DNA of 64,000 nucleotides from Labilibaculum sp. (GCA_016342745.1 JAEINT010000015.1:1-64000), one strand, 5' to 3'. Shown: positions 26,422-35,514, counted from the stretch's first letter. The notes: a model not told the origin generated them from the letters alone. A program made the numbers and translations.

Positions 26422-26922
26422 TTAAATATCATCTAATACGTACACCATCGTGCGTGTCATAGTATAGTTTCGATTTTTAGAACCAGATAGACTTGCTATA
26501 CCTCTCCCTATATTACTCGCAGTTTTGCCAGTAATCAGTTCAAAGTCATCCATCGAATGAAGTATTTTACTTGCCGGCACAACAACATGAAGAGTTTCCG
26601 CTAAAAAAACAGTCAATAAAACATCAGGATCTTCTGTATCAACAACTAATAAACCGGAATCAGCTATAGCGTAATCCGCTTCTAAAAGTGCATTTTTTGC
26701 ATTGCTAATATCTAAAGAAATTCGATCGAGCTTGCATGTTTTCATTCGAATAAATTCAAACTGAATATTCCTCTTGTTTGCAGCTTCGGTAAATAGTTGG
26801 TGATCTACTTTTAAAGATTCATTGCCCAAGTTATTGGAACTCGATAAAAATGAATCCAAAAGTTCGCTTCTATTTTCTAGTAGAAGTAATTTTTTTTCTT
26901 GCGTATCAATTCTAACCTCCAT
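26422..26922 (-). CDS. LUD domain protein (LutC/YkgG-like)
   Basis: 166 aa. The LUD core is clear (ADYAIADSGLLVVDTEDPDV, then LHVVVPASKIL), but the protein is shorter than typical LutC (200-240 aa) and ends SGSKNRNYTMTRTMVYVLD instead of the usual SGPSRTADIE segment. LUD proteins work with Fe-S partners in lactate oxidation to pyruvate; no LutA or LutB gene is in view, so the role is uncertain. It lies downstream of a sensor kinase and sigma-54 activator and has its own sigma-54-like promoter. Confidence 0.75.
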   Translation of the reverse strand: MEVRIDTQEKKLLLLENRSELLDSFLSSSNNLGNESLKVDHQLFTEAANKRNIQFEFIRMKTCKLDRISLDISNAKNALLEADYAIADSGLLVVDTEDPDVLLTVFLAETLHVVVPASKILHSMDDFELITGKTASNIGRGIASLSGSKNRNYTMTRTMVYVLDDI

Positions 26923-26959
26923 ACCCCATTGATTTTAATAAAACATTGCATCATTAAAA

Positions 26960-26974
26960 ACAAAACAAGTGCCA
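26960..26974 (-). promoter_or_regulatory. Sigma-54-like -24/-12 promoter of the LUD gene
   Basis: On the minus strand the element reads TGGCAC-N5-TTGT, against a consensus TGGCAC-N5-TTGC. The GG and the -12 G are exactly spaced; the -12 C is T. Transcription would start near 26948, giving a 5' leader of about 26 bases before the ATG at 26922. The neighbouring gene encodes an NtrC-type activator, which makes this more than a chance match. Confidence 0.5.
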
Positions 26975-27071
26975 AAATACATAGGGGAAAAACTATTTTT
27001 CAAACAAAACGCTACTGCCTGATTTACAGCCTATTGAGAAACAAAGACTCACATCACAAAATCATCAGTAA

Positions 27072-27118
27072 TGTTCAATATTGAACAGTTTTTAATCAGA
27101 CTTTCGCAAAAATGAACA
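27072..27118. promoter_or_regulatory. Palindromic enhancer-like sites upstream of the LUD promoter
   Basis: TGTTCAATATTGAACA (27072-27087) is a perfect 16-base palindrome about 130 bases upstream of the predicted LUD transcription start. A second, imperfect copy (27103-27118; right half TGAACA intact) lies 31 bases further, about three helical turns. This is where an NtrC-type activator normally binds. The rest of the 327-base gap (26923-27249) shows no other element. Confidence 0.5.
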
Positions 27119-27249
27119 AGTGTCCCATTTCAACCACTTTTACAAGCAATTTGACATGGGAAAACATTACCCAAGTGTAGAAAAATACCACACCTCAAAT
27201 CTGAAAATATTCACGATAAGACGAAAGTTAAACGAGTTGTTTTTCCATC

Positions 27250-28695
27250 TTACAATTTATTCATTCTGCTTCTTAAGGCACTTCTCGTAATCCCCAAATA
27301 TTCAGCAGTTTTTGATTTATTATTATCAAATTTCTTTAAGGCCTTGCGAACAATCTCCAATTCTAATTGTTCGATTCTCAACTCATCATCAGGCAGTACA
27401 ATTCGACCAGGCACAATGGGCATTTCTTTACGTTCAAAATCACTTTCATCTGATTGTAAAAATCGCAAATGTTCTGTCTTTAATTCCAAATCGTTAAAGA
27501 GTAAAGTTGCTCTTTCAATTGAATTTTTAAGCTCTCTAATGTTACCAGGCCAGTTGTATTCTTGAAGCATGGCTTTAGCTTCTTTACTGATAAACCGAAA
27601 TTTGCGATCACGCTTGGTAGAATACTGGTCCAGAAAAATTTGAGAAAAAGATAAAATGGCCTCTCTTCGTTCTCGTAAAGGTGGAATGTATAATCTTCCG
27701 GTATTTAATCGATAATACAAGTCACTCCTAAATGTTTTTTCGGCAACCATCTGCTTCAAATTCCTATTCGTTGCAAATATTACCCTTACATCTAATTCAA
27801 TTGGTTTGCTGCCGCCAACACGATACATTTCTCGCTGTTGCAGTACGCGCAATAATTTTGGTTGCATATCCAATGGCATTTCCCCGATTTCATCTAAAAA
27901 AAGTGTGCCGCCCTGCGCCAATTCTAATTTCCCAGGTTTACCCTCTTTTCGCGCACCAGTAAAAGCACCATCATCGTATCCAAACAGTTCACTTTCAAAC
28001 AGCGTAGGTGATATTGCCGAGCAGTTAATTGAAATAAATGGTTGTGTAATATCACTATCCTTACCAAAATGCACCAAACGAGCGACTACTTCCTTTCCAG
28101 TACCTGTTTCTCCTTCTATTAAAACGGGCACAGAACGATCCTCGTGAAATTGTTCAGCCATTCGAACTACACCTCTCATTACATCCGAAAAGACTCCTAT
28201 TTTGCCTACACTGGTAATTTCACGTATAGTCGTTTCATAATATTGAATTCGCGATGCTTTTTCAATCTTAGCATTGGATACCGTTTGTTCAAAATTTTCT
28301 TTTAAATCCTGATTTTCTTCTTTTAATTGGATTTTTTCGGCCACACGCTCAATTAATATTGCTAATTCCTCAATATTAACTGGTTTAAGTAAATAATCGT
28401 AAGCTCCGCCACGTAATGCCTCAATTGAAGTTTCCATATCCCCAAAACCCGTCATGATCACAACCTCAATTTTATCACCATTGGGCAGAAGTTTAATTTT
28501 TTTCAATAAATCTAAACCTGAAATTCCAGGCATTCTCATATCAGAAATTACCATATTAAACTCTTCGCTCTTAAGCTTATTATAAGCTTCTTCAGCATTA
28601 TGGCAAAGATGAATTTGATAAGCTAATTGTTCTTCAATAAATTCTGCTACAGCAGAGCCACTGGAAACATCATCATCAACAATAAGAATTTTCAT
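27250..28695 (-). CDS. NtrC-family sigma-54-dependent response regulator
   Basis: 481 aa. Receiver domain (1-120) with phospho-Asp52 in ISDMRMPG; AAA+ domain (about 165-390) with Walker A GETGTGK (195-201), the sigma-54 contact loop GAFTGA (243-248) and Walker B TLFLDEIGEM; Fis-type HTH at the C-terminus (about 440-481; NKSKTAEYLGITRSALRSRM). It opens sigma-54 promoters when phosphorylated by its kinase, encoded 72 bases upstream. The LUD gene immediately downstream, with its -24/-12 element and palindromes, is the natural first target. Confidence 0.95.
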   Translation of the reverse strand: MKILIVDDDVSSGSAVAEFIEEQLAYQIHLCHNAEEAYNKLKSEEFNMVISDMRMPGISGLDLLKKIKLLPNGDKIEVVIMTGFGDMETSIEALRGGAYDYLLKPVNIEELAILIERVAEKIQLKEENQDLKENFEQTVSNAKIEKASRIQYYETTIREITSVGKIGVFSDVMRGVVRMAEQFHEDRSVPVLIEGETGTGKEVVARLVHFGKDSDITQPFISINCSAISPTLFESELFGYDDGAFTGARKEGKPGKLELAQGGTLFLDEIGEMPLDMQPKLLRVLQQREMYRVGGSKPIELDVRVIFATNRNLKQMVAEKTFRSDLYYRLNTGRLYIPPLRERREAILSFSQIFLDQYSTKRDRKFRFISKEAKAMLQEYNWPGNIRELKNSIERATLLFNDLELKTEHLRFLQSDESDFERKEMPIVPGRIVLPDDELRIEQLELEIVRKALKKFDNNKSKTAEYLGITRSALRSRMNKL

Positions 28696-28767
28696 ATAAT
28701 TTTCCTGATTTAAATCCTGTTAATTTTTAGATTAAGCTATTGGCACAATTACATCATTTAGATGTTT

Positions 28768-31164
28768 TTATTTTTCACACAATTTGAAACGCAATACAAA
28801 ACTAGCACCGCCATCATCATTGTTATAATCCGATATTTCTCCCTGAAATCTATCTATAAAGGATTTTACGATTGCCATGCCCAGTCCGCTGCCATTATCC
28901 TCCCCTTTGGTTGTAAATAAAGGGTCGTATATTTTCTCTCTAATACTCGATTCAATACCAGTACCATTATCATGAAGCTCCAACACTCCATATTTTGAAT
29001 CCTGATAAACCTTAAGCTTAATCTGTTTTTTATCTTTCTGAACTTTATCTAAGGAGTGTATTGAATTCACAATCAAATTCACCACAATTTGCTCAAACTG
29101 AATGTAATTGGCCAAAACGCAAATAGATTCGCCCGGTAATTCATCAAGTAATTCAATACTATGATCATACACTTGCCTTTGCACCAAGTTCAAAGAACGC
29201 TTTACTCCTTCAACCATATCAATTGTCTCATCATGAGTTAATTGAGGTTTCTCCCAAAAAGTTCTCATGTGCTTTATGATGGAATCAATTCGAGAAGTAC
29301 CCTCCGAAATGGTTTTTATCTTACGCGTAAACATTTCTGGTAATGCATCTGGATTTCGTTTTTGCCAAAACAAAACACTGTCTGCAGTAATTTTTATGGC
29401 GTTTAATGGTTGATTTATCTCATGTGTAATTCCTGCCGCCATGACTCCAATTGATGCTAATCGAGACGATTCCTCAAGCATTCTAAAGGCTTCTACATTT
29501 TTCTGTTCAGCCTCAATTCTATCGTTCATTAATGAATTACGTTCCCAGGCATTTGCAATCATGTTTACAGTAGAAAAGAAAATACTTACCTCTTCACGAG
29601 ACCAACGGTGCTTTTTATTTTGCGAAAAGCCCATCAGTCCAACCACTTTCGATTCGACTACAACAGGCAGCAAAACAACTGCACCAATATTCCTTTTTTT
29701 ATAATATTCTTGTTCTTTAGGATTCAGGTTCGACAAATCAGGAGAAACAATTGTTTTGTTCATCTTAACGCGACTGATAATCTCATCAATCTCCGAAAAA
29801 TAAAACTGATCAACATCTTTAATATTTTTCCCTTTCATGGAAACTCGACTCTTGATCTTCACAGCTGCGTCGTTCGAATCCTTTAAAGAGTACAAACTAA
29901 TTCGTGCAACATTCAATTCCTCTGTCATTAACTTTAAAACATCATCCAATACATTCTTAAAATCTTCTGATGCATTTAACAATCGTCCAATCAATCCAAT
30001 TAATCGTTCATGTTTTACCGAAGTTTTCAATCGATTCTGTTCTATTATCAAAGCTCTTTCTGCTTTTATTCTGCGAATTATGGCTTTCGAGAGTACGATA
30101 ATAATTATACTAGCTAATAAAATTATTCCCCCTAAAATATGCAGCCATTCTCTATTCTCACTATAAAATGATTTTGGAGAATTCAATAACAAGGTTCCTT
30201 TAGGAAGTACATTCTGATCAATATGAAATCTTTGAATTTCATTGTAATCTACTACAAACTGATCCAATGGTTTTCGATAAATTGGAATTGAATCTATTGG
30301 TGTTCCATTGAGTATTTTTGCAACCATACGAGCAGCCATTTGCCCATGAAAACTTCCGCTTACAACCTTACCTCCAATCACTCCACTGTTAATATAAAAT
30401 GCCCATGCAATATATATTGGCACCTTACTTTCAGGAATAAGTAGATCTAAATTATCTTGATAACTAATGAATTTACCGTACTTGTCCTTATTAAAAGTAA
30501 GCAACAAAATTGAAGTATCACCCTCAATATTTCTAACATTATCTATCAATTCATCAATTCCTAACTCTTCGTAATAAATAAACTCTAGTATATCCTGATA
30601 CTTCTTTTCAACATCAAGCATCAACAATTTATTCAGCTTTGCCGTAGTTGTTTTATTATCATTTATAACTACCAAATTCTTAGTTTCCGGTCTTGTTTTA
30701 AGAATTAAATCAATAACTCCATCCCAATCTACCTCTTCAGCAACACCAGTAATATTATCTAATCCCTCAATCATTTCATCCTTAAAATGATTGATACCAC
30801 AAAAAACAATAGGCGTATTTTGGAAATATTTCCTTCGATGATCTTTAACGAAGGATAAAGCATTATTATCTGAGACAATGATTACATCATACTTTTCTTC
30901 TTGCAATTTTAAATCGTATAGTTCAATTAATTTATTCAAATAGGCTTCTGAAGGATTTCTTTTGGTATCAAGATATTCATAATCCAATTCAACTTTACCT
31001 CCAATTGAATCCATAACCTCCTGAATACCATGATTCACATTCTCAGTCCATCGTAAACCTTGATGATAAGAATGCAGGACAAGTATTTTTTTTCGATCTA
31101 CTGCAGATGCGTGAACCGAACAAAACATAAATATTATAAAAATGATGAATTGCAAAAACCTCAT
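28768..31164 (-). CDS. Sensor histidine kinase with periplasmic ABC substrate-binding-like domain and GAF
   Basis: 798 aa. Signal/first helix (1-19) and a periplasmic region (about 20-340) resembling ABC_sub_bind proteins (ILVLHSYHQGLRWTENVN, VIIVSDNNALSFVKD, TPIVFCGINHF). A membrane helix follows (about 343-365), then a GAF domain (about 400-545), HisKA with phospho-His581 (AAGITHEINQPLNAIK) and HATPase (LIVNSIHSL, then GSGLGMAIVKSFID). It senses an extracytoplasmic small molecule, possibly plus a cytoplasmic ligand through GAF. It sits directly before the NtrC-type regulator, its probable partner. Confidence 0.92.
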   Translation of the reverse strand: MRFLQFIIFIIFMFCSVHASAVDRKKILVLHSYHQGLRWTENVNHGIQEVMDSIGGKVELDYEYLDTKRNPSEAYLNKLIELYDLKLQEEKYDVIIVSDNNALSFVKDHRRKYFQNTPIVFCGINHFKDEMIEGLDNITGVAEEVDWDGVIDLILKTRPETKNLVVINDNKTTTAKLNKLLMLDVEKKYQDILEFIYYEELGIDELIDNVRNIEGDTSILLLTFNKDKYGKFISYQDNLDLLIPESKVPIYIAWAFYINSGVIGGKVVSGSFHGQMAARMVAKILNGTPIDSIPIYRKPLDQFVVDYNEIQRFHIDQNVLPKGTLLLNSPKSFYSENREWLHILGGIILLASIIIIVLSKAIIRRIKAERALIIEQNRLKTSVKHERLIGLIGRLLNASEDFKNVLDDVLKLMTEELNVARISLYSLKDSNDAAVKIKSRVSMKGKNIKDVDQFYFSEIDEIISRVKMNKTIVSPDLSNLNPKEQEYYKKRNIGAVVLLPVVVESKVVGLMGFSQNKKHRWSREEVSIFFSTVNMIANAWERNSLMNDRIEAEQKNVEAFRMLEESSRLASIGVMAAGITHEINQPLNAIKITADSVLFWQKRNPDALPEMFTRKIKTISEGTSRIDSIIKHMRTFWEKPQLTHDETIDMVEGVKRSLNLVQRQVYDHSIELLDELPGESICVLANYIQFEQIVVNLIVNSIHSLDKVQKDKKQIKLKVYQDSKYGVLELHDNGTGIESSIREKIYDPLFTTKGEDNGSGLGMAIVKSFIDRFQGEISDYNNDDGGASFVLRFKLCEK

Positions 31165-31264
31165 ACACTAAGCTTTTTAAATTGGAAGAATTAAAACCCT
31201 AAAATAGCTTATTAAGGCTCAATACTAATATACAAAAAGATGTTACGTGAAAGGTTTTAAGAGG

Positions 31265-32452
31265 TTATTTTTTAGAGGTAGAAAAAGGGATGGTAAATTT
31301 AAAGGCACTACCAACATTTACTTCACTTTTAACACTTAATTTTCCTTTGTGTTGTTCTACAAATTCCTTGCACAAAATAAGTCCCAATCCTGTTCCTGTT
31401 TCATTTTCAGTTCCAATCCCTACAACATTCTCTCCAATTTGGAACAATTGATCTAATTTATCAGGCTTAATCCCAACACCATTATCTGTTACCGATATTT
31501 CAATAAATTTATCCGAAATTTTCGATTCTACGACAATTTTGCCTCCACGAGGTGTAAATTTAATGGCATTGGAAACCAAATTTCGAACGACAGTATTTAT
31601 CATGTTTGGATCAACAAAAGCGGTCAAATCCTCATCTATTTTTACTTCTAATTCAATTTGTTTGTTTTCCGCACTTCCAGTAAGAAGAATCACAACTTCA
31701 TGAACCAAATCCCATAAGTCTACTTGTTTTGGCTTCCATGCAATAGATCCTGTTTGCGTACGCGACCAATCTAAAAGATTTTCCAACAAACGAAAGGCTT
31801 GTCGAGCAGATTGATTAATTATTCCAGAGAAGGTCTTTACTTGTTCTTGACTTAATTCATTGGCACCATCAACAAGCAAATCGGAAGCTCCAATTAATGA
31901 AGCAAATGGATTCTTTAAATCGTGAGCAATAATTGAAAAGAATTTGTCTTTGGTAGCATTCAACAACTCAAGTTCTTTCCTTTGTTTTTCAATTGTTACC
32001 TTTTGCTTGGTCAATTCCTCCTCCAAAAGATCTTTAACAATCATTCTCTTTTTAACATTCTGTAATGGAATTAAAATGGAGTCAATAATTTTAATTCCAA
32101 ATTCCTTTTCTAACTGTTTAATATGCTCTTCGGTACATTTAAGCAAAACAGAATCGGTTTTAGCACTTGCAGAAGCCGATCTTTCCTCTGATTTTACAAA
32201 TGCAAATTCACCAAAACTTTTCCCTTCATCAAGCTCAATAAAGACATGTTCTGCATCGTGAATTTGAACAGAACCTTTCTCTATAATATAAGCGGCACCA
32301 CCTAAATCTCCTTTTGAAAATATAGTTTCACCTTTTTTTACTTTTAACTCATCAACAATATTGCTTAAAAAGCGATACCCTTCCATATCCTGCTCTACAA
32401 GAAAATCCAAACTCTTTAGTAATTCTATTTTTTTATCAAGGTTTAAAGACAT
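31265..32452 (-). CDS. Histidine kinase with N-terminal cyclic-nucleotide-binding domain
   Basis: 395 aa, soluble. The ATG at 32452 starts at MSLNLDKKIE; a longer reading to 32560 would run through the neighbouring terminator and was rejected. Residues 15-130 form a cNMP-binding domain with a good phosphate-binding cassette (FGEFAF 80-85, Arg91 in ERSASA). A coiled coil (135-170) leads to HisKA (His177 in SIIAHDLKNPF) and HATPase (GIKPDKLDQLFQIGE, then ETGTGLGLILCKEFVE). It could link cyclic nucleotide levels to phosphorylation; its response-regulator partner is not adjacent. Other cNMP genes lie at 46859-49461. Confidence 0.9.
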   Translation of the reverse strand: MSLNLDKKIELLKSLDFLVEQDMEGYRFLSNIVDELKVKKGETIFSKGDLGGAAYIIEKGSVQIHDAEHVFIELDEGKSFGEFAFVKSEERSASASAKTDSVLLKCTEEHIKQLEKEFGIKIIDSILIPLQNVKKRMIVKDLLEEELTKQKVTIEKQRKELELLNATKDKFFSIIAHDLKNPFASLIGASDLLVDGANELSQEQVKTFSGIINQSARQAFRLLENLLDWSRTQTGSIAWKPKQVDLWDLVHEVVILLTGSAENKQIELEVKIDEDLTAFVDPNMINTVVRNLVSNAIKFTPRGGKIVVESKISDKFIEISVTDNGVGIKPDKLDQLFQIGENVVGIGTENETGTGLGLILCKEFVEQHKGKLSVKSEVNVGSAFKFTIPFSTSKK

Positions 32453-32545
32453 TTCGATGAATTTGATGGTTATAGCTTTAGGTGGTAAATATACCAAATT
32501 CGAAAAAAGACTTGCAAACAATCTTATACAAGAATTTGACAAAAA

Positions 32546-32573
32546 AAAACTGCTGACCAAAATCAGCAGTTTT
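32546..32573 (-). terminator. Terminator downstream of the outer-membrane barrel gene
   Basis: AAAACTGCTGA pairs with TCAGCAGTTTT around a short loop, with an A-run on the left that gives a U-tract on the minus strand. It lies between the barrel gene and the cNMP-kinase gene. Confidence 0.8.
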
Positions 32574-32592
32574 AAATATTATTGAAATGATC

Positions 32593-33183
32593 TTAGAACA
32601 ATTTAAATCCTAAAGTCACATTTACCATTTTATTCTTTTTAAGAAATTCAGACGATACATCAGTTAATCCGAATTCATAATCTACATCTAATGTCAATTT
32701 CCAAACATCAACTCCAGCTCCAACTTTAGCATTCCATACAGCACCTTCAAAGCTAGGTTCTTTATAGGTATCTTTAAATGTACTACTAAAACTATCATCA
32801 ATTTTAAAAGAAGCAACAGGACCAGTAAAAGCTCTTAATTTAAAAGCTGGTAACTTAACTAATTTATAACCTAAAAGCATTGGAATATCCATACTCTTTG
32901 TTTTAAAATCATATCCTGTTCCATCCACTACAACTTCACCTTTTCGTGATACGTAATTCAATTCTGGTTGCAAATACCATTTATTAAGGTTTATTCTTAA
33001 AAATGCTCCCAGCATCATACCATTTTCTGCGTTTTCTTTTATTGTTGTCGCATTAGGAATTTTTGAGTCCATTTTAGTACTTACCAAACCAGCATGCAAA
33101 CCAAAGTTCACAGGAGATGACAATTGTGCAAATAGGGCGCTTGAAAACATGCAGATTACTGCAACTAAAAAAATCTTTTTCAT
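32593..33183 (-). CDS. Outer-membrane beta-barrel protein (OMP_b-brl_2 type)
   Basis: 196 aa from the ATG at 33183, which gives a clean signal peptide (MKKIFLVAVICMFSSALFAQ); seven codons upstream another ATG is possible. The mature part alternates strands (NFGLHAGLVSTKM, GMMLGAFLRINLNKWYLQPE, LDVDYEFGLTDVS) and ends in Phe, as in 8-stranded PorT-like barrels of Bacteroidota. Role unknown, probably structural or small-solute related. Confidence 0.85.
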   Translation of the reverse strand: MKKIFLVAVICMFSSALFAQLSSPVNFGLHAGLVSTKMDSKIPNATTIKENAENGMMLGAFLRINLNKWYLQPELNYVSRKGEVVVDGTGYDFKTKSMDIPMLLGYKLVKLPAFKLRAFTGPVASFKIDDSFSSTFKDTYKEPSFEGAVWNAKVGAGVDVWKLTLDVDYEFGLTDVSSEFLKKNKMVNVTLGFKLF

Positions 33184-33324
33184 AGTTAATTTCTTTACAT
33201 TCATGTTATTATAAATCCTCTAAAAAAGTGGATTTTCTTTCATTTATCGTTAAAAAACAAATACTAAGATATAGAATATTAGTATTCATATAAAATAAAT
33301 ATTCAAGAAATAATTGAAAAGCAA

Positions 33325-33349
33325 AAACCCGGCCAAACTGGCCGGGTTT
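33325..33349 (-). terminator. Strong GC-rich terminator after the C1 peptidase gene
   Basis: AAACCCGGCC (33325-33334) pairs with GGCCGGGTTT (33340-33349) around AAACT; the A-run on the left is the U-tract for minus-strand transcripts. Confidence 0.9.
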
Positions 33350-33372
33350 CATATATTTTAGTTAGTAGATAT

Positions 33373-34581
33373 TTACAAACCCAATTTCTTTTTCATTTCT
33401 TTCGACAAAGCATCCTTGTGAATCATGAATGACATGGTTTTGTAGGATACAAACGGATAAGAAGCATAAAAATATCCCTTGTAATCATTGTTACCTAATC
33501 CCCATGAATTCTTCACGATAAAATACTTATTGTCTTTCTGATCTTTTGCAATACCAACAATGTGCATTCCATGATCATCGGTTGTTGTATAGTTATCAAA
33601 TGCTTCCTGACGCAATTCCTGAGTAATTGTTTTCTCAGAACTAGGACCATCTCCATTTAATTTATCGCTTTTTTCCTTTTTTGAAAGTTTTTCCCACTTC
33701 GAAATTTCAGAATCAGACATGTTCTTTACATCAACACCAGGAACAACAGCAATACCTTTGCTAAATTTGAATCCTCTTTCACTAACATCTGATGCCCAAC
33801 CAATAGAATAACCATTCATGATTGCACCTTCCATAATTTCCATCATCTCGTTTAAAGGAACATTGTATACTTCATCCCACAACCAGTTATCAGGTACTTC
33901 AATTATGAATTTCTCGTAAAAAGGATGATGAGTATATGATGAAATCTCGATATAATCATCAGGATTAACACCAACAAAATCCTTAGCAAACGACTTAGGT
34001 GTATATTCTTTTCCTTCGTAATCGAATTTCTCTGGAAGTTCACCTAAGTAAGCATCCAATACACCATCAAAACCTTTGTGCCATACTGGTGTAATTTTTT
34101 TGTTCTTATTTTTAATAACTGCTCCTACATAGTCATTCAAAACTGCATCAAGCTCACCATGCGTATGTCCTTCTTCACCGTAGTTTAAACCTTGGTAAAC
34201 ACTTTCTGGAACAATACCATAATTCTTCATTACGTAAGTAACATCGTGAAATGCACCTCCTCCTCCGAAGTTAAATTTACCATTCATACGAACATGCTTA
34301 ATCGCTTTGTCTGAATAGCAGTTGTAAACCACAAACATCTCCGATAAATCTGTTTTTGGCTTTCCCATTCTAATCATTTCCGATTCGATAAAAGACAAAC
34401 CTGAAAATGACCAACAAGTACCTGATCTATGCTGACTTTTCACAGAAGTAGCAGGTAGTCTTTTAATATCCGTAAAAATATAACCTTCTTCCTTCTTCTC
34501 TTCTTTCTTTTTTGCTTCAACCGACGATGATAGTAACATACCAGTCGCCAAAAGCATTACGCTTAGTAATTTAATTTTCAT
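33373..34581 (-). CDS. Secreted C1-family cysteine peptidase (bleomycin hydrolase/aminopeptidase C type)
   Basis: 402 aa. Signal peptide 1-23 (ending VEA), then a lysine-rich linker. Catalytic residues are in place: oxyanion Gln and Cys in SQHRSGTCWSFS, His in DDHGMHIVGIA and Asn in FIVKNSWG. Cytoplasmic PepC lacks a signal peptide, so this is an exported version, as is common in Bacteroidota. It degrades peptides in the periplasm or outside. An exact -7 box (TACTTTTG on the minus strand) lies at 34620-34627. Confidence 0.92.
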   Translation of the reverse strand: MKIKLLSVMLLATGMLLSSSVEAKKKEEKKEEGYIFTDIKRLPATSVKSQHRSGTCWSFSGLSFIESEMIRMGKPKTDLSEMFVVYNCYSDKAIKHVRMNGKFNFGGGGAFHDVTYVMKNYGIVPESVYQGLNYGEEGHTHGELDAVLNDYVGAVIKNKNKKITPVWHKGFDGVLDAYLGELPEKFDYEGKEYTPKSFAKDFVGVNPDDYIEISSYTHHPFYEKFIIEVPDNWLWDEVYNVPLNEMMEIMEGAIMNGYSIGWASDVSERGFKFSKGIAVVPGVDVKNMSDSEISKWEKLSKKEKSDKLNGDGPSSEKTITQELRQEAFDNYTTTDDHGMHIVGIAKDQKDNKYFIVKNSWGLGNNDYKGYFYASYPFVSYKTMSFMIHKDALSKEMKKKLGL

Positions 34582-34619
34582 CTTATTTTGTTTTAATATA
34601 ATCTAATTTCAAACGGTTG

Positions 34620-34627
34620 CAAAAGTA
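34620..34627 (-). promoter_or_regulatory. -7 promoter box for the C1 peptidase gene
   Basis: Reads TACTTTTG on the minus strand, an exact TAnnTTTG match, 39 bases before the ATG at 34581. Confidence 0.6.
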
Positions 34628-34740
34628 ACAAAATCGCATATACAAGCAACCCAAATCCCCATTTTAACACATTTTTTCGACGAAATATAAGCTATAGTCG
34701 TTGTACTACTTCTAGAGCATTACATTTTAAGCATAAAAAA

Positions 34741-34769
34741 AGAGAAATCAACAATTTGTCAATTTCTCT
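34741..34769 (-). terminator. Terminator of the cytidylate-kinase-like gene
   Basis: AGAGAAAT (34741-34748) pairs with ATTTCTCT (34762-34769); a seven-base A-run on the left provides the minus-strand U-tract. Confidence 0.8.
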
Positions 34770-34791
34770 TCTCAATATTATTAGACCCTAT

Positions 34792-35502
34792 TTATCCCAT
34801 TACAATTTGCTTACCAAGAACACCTTTCAACTCCATTAAGTTAATACTAGTATCTACAATGTGTTCATCCATTAATTTTTTAGAATTATAAATAACGTCG
34901 AAAACAGTATTCGGCAATGGTTCCTTATTAAAATAATTACGCAGAATGGCCCTTTTCTTGTCAATCTCATTAGCGTATTTTATCATCTCATCGGTACTCA
35001 AATTATAAATCTTCTGCAATTGATTAGCTCTCCAGTCTAAGGGAGCTTGCAATTTTATATGAAAAGATCTTTCAATATCTTGCGTTAAAACAACACCTCC
35101 TCTACCAATAATGATACAGTTGCCTTTTGCTGCAAATCCCTGAACAACATCGGCAATGGTTTTCTTTATTTTTCGATCGCTTTGATAATATTTACTTGAA
35201 AGAGCCCCAAGGATCTCATCCCAAGTCGATTTTTCCTTCGAATTAAAAACATATTCAATTTTTACAGGATCCAAATTCAATTCTTTAGCTGATCTTTCTA
35301 AAATCTCTTTGGTTAAGCACGTCCATTTATTTCCCGTCTTTGCAGTCAATTTCTCAGCCATCATATTTGCGATGTTTAATGCCGTACAACCACATTCTCG
35401 GGAAATAGTTACAACCGGCCCCTCACAAAAAACATTTTGCTTAGGATCTAATATTTTAGACTGAAACCGATTCTCCATGTATTTTAACAGAATGTTATTC
35501 AT
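34792..35502 (-). CDS. Cytidylate kinase-like family protein
   Basis: 236 aa, cytoplasmic. PVVTISRECGCTALNIANMM is the P-loop strand of the Cytidylate_kin2 family, but the usual GSGG reads GCTA, so nucleotide binding may be altered. GNCIIIGRGGVVL and LQAPLDWRAN continue the family pattern; the LID region is ANEIDKKRAILRNYF. I chose the ATG at 35502, because the GTG two codons earlier overlaps a perfect Shine-Dalgarno. True substrate unknown. Confidence 0.82.
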   Translation of the reverse strand: MNNILLKYMENRFQSKILDPKQNVFCEGPVVTISRECGCTALNIANMMAEKLTAKTGNKWTCLTKEILERSAKELNLDPVKIEYVFNSKEKSTWDEILGALSSKYYQSDRKIKKTIADVVQGFAAKGNCIIIGRGGVVLTQDIERSFHIKLQAPLDWRANQLQKIYNLSTDEMIKYANEIDKKRAILRNYFNKEPLPNTVFDVIYNSKKLMDEHIVDTSINLMELKGVLGKQIVMG

Positions 35503-35507
35503 TTTCA

Positions 35508-35514
35508 CCTCCTT
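35508..35514 (-). promoter_or_regulatory. Perfect Shine-Dalgarno before the cytidylate-kinase-like gene
   Basis: The minus strand reads AAGGAGG followed by five bases and ATG (35502). Bacteroidota genes rarely carry such a site, and no other gene examined here does. It decides the start codon and suggests strong or specially controlled translation. Confidence 0.75.

Noticed and set aside
32453-32560. N-terminal extension of the cNMP-binding kinase
   Set aside because: It would run through the terminator hairpin at 32546-32573 and lacks domain similarity.
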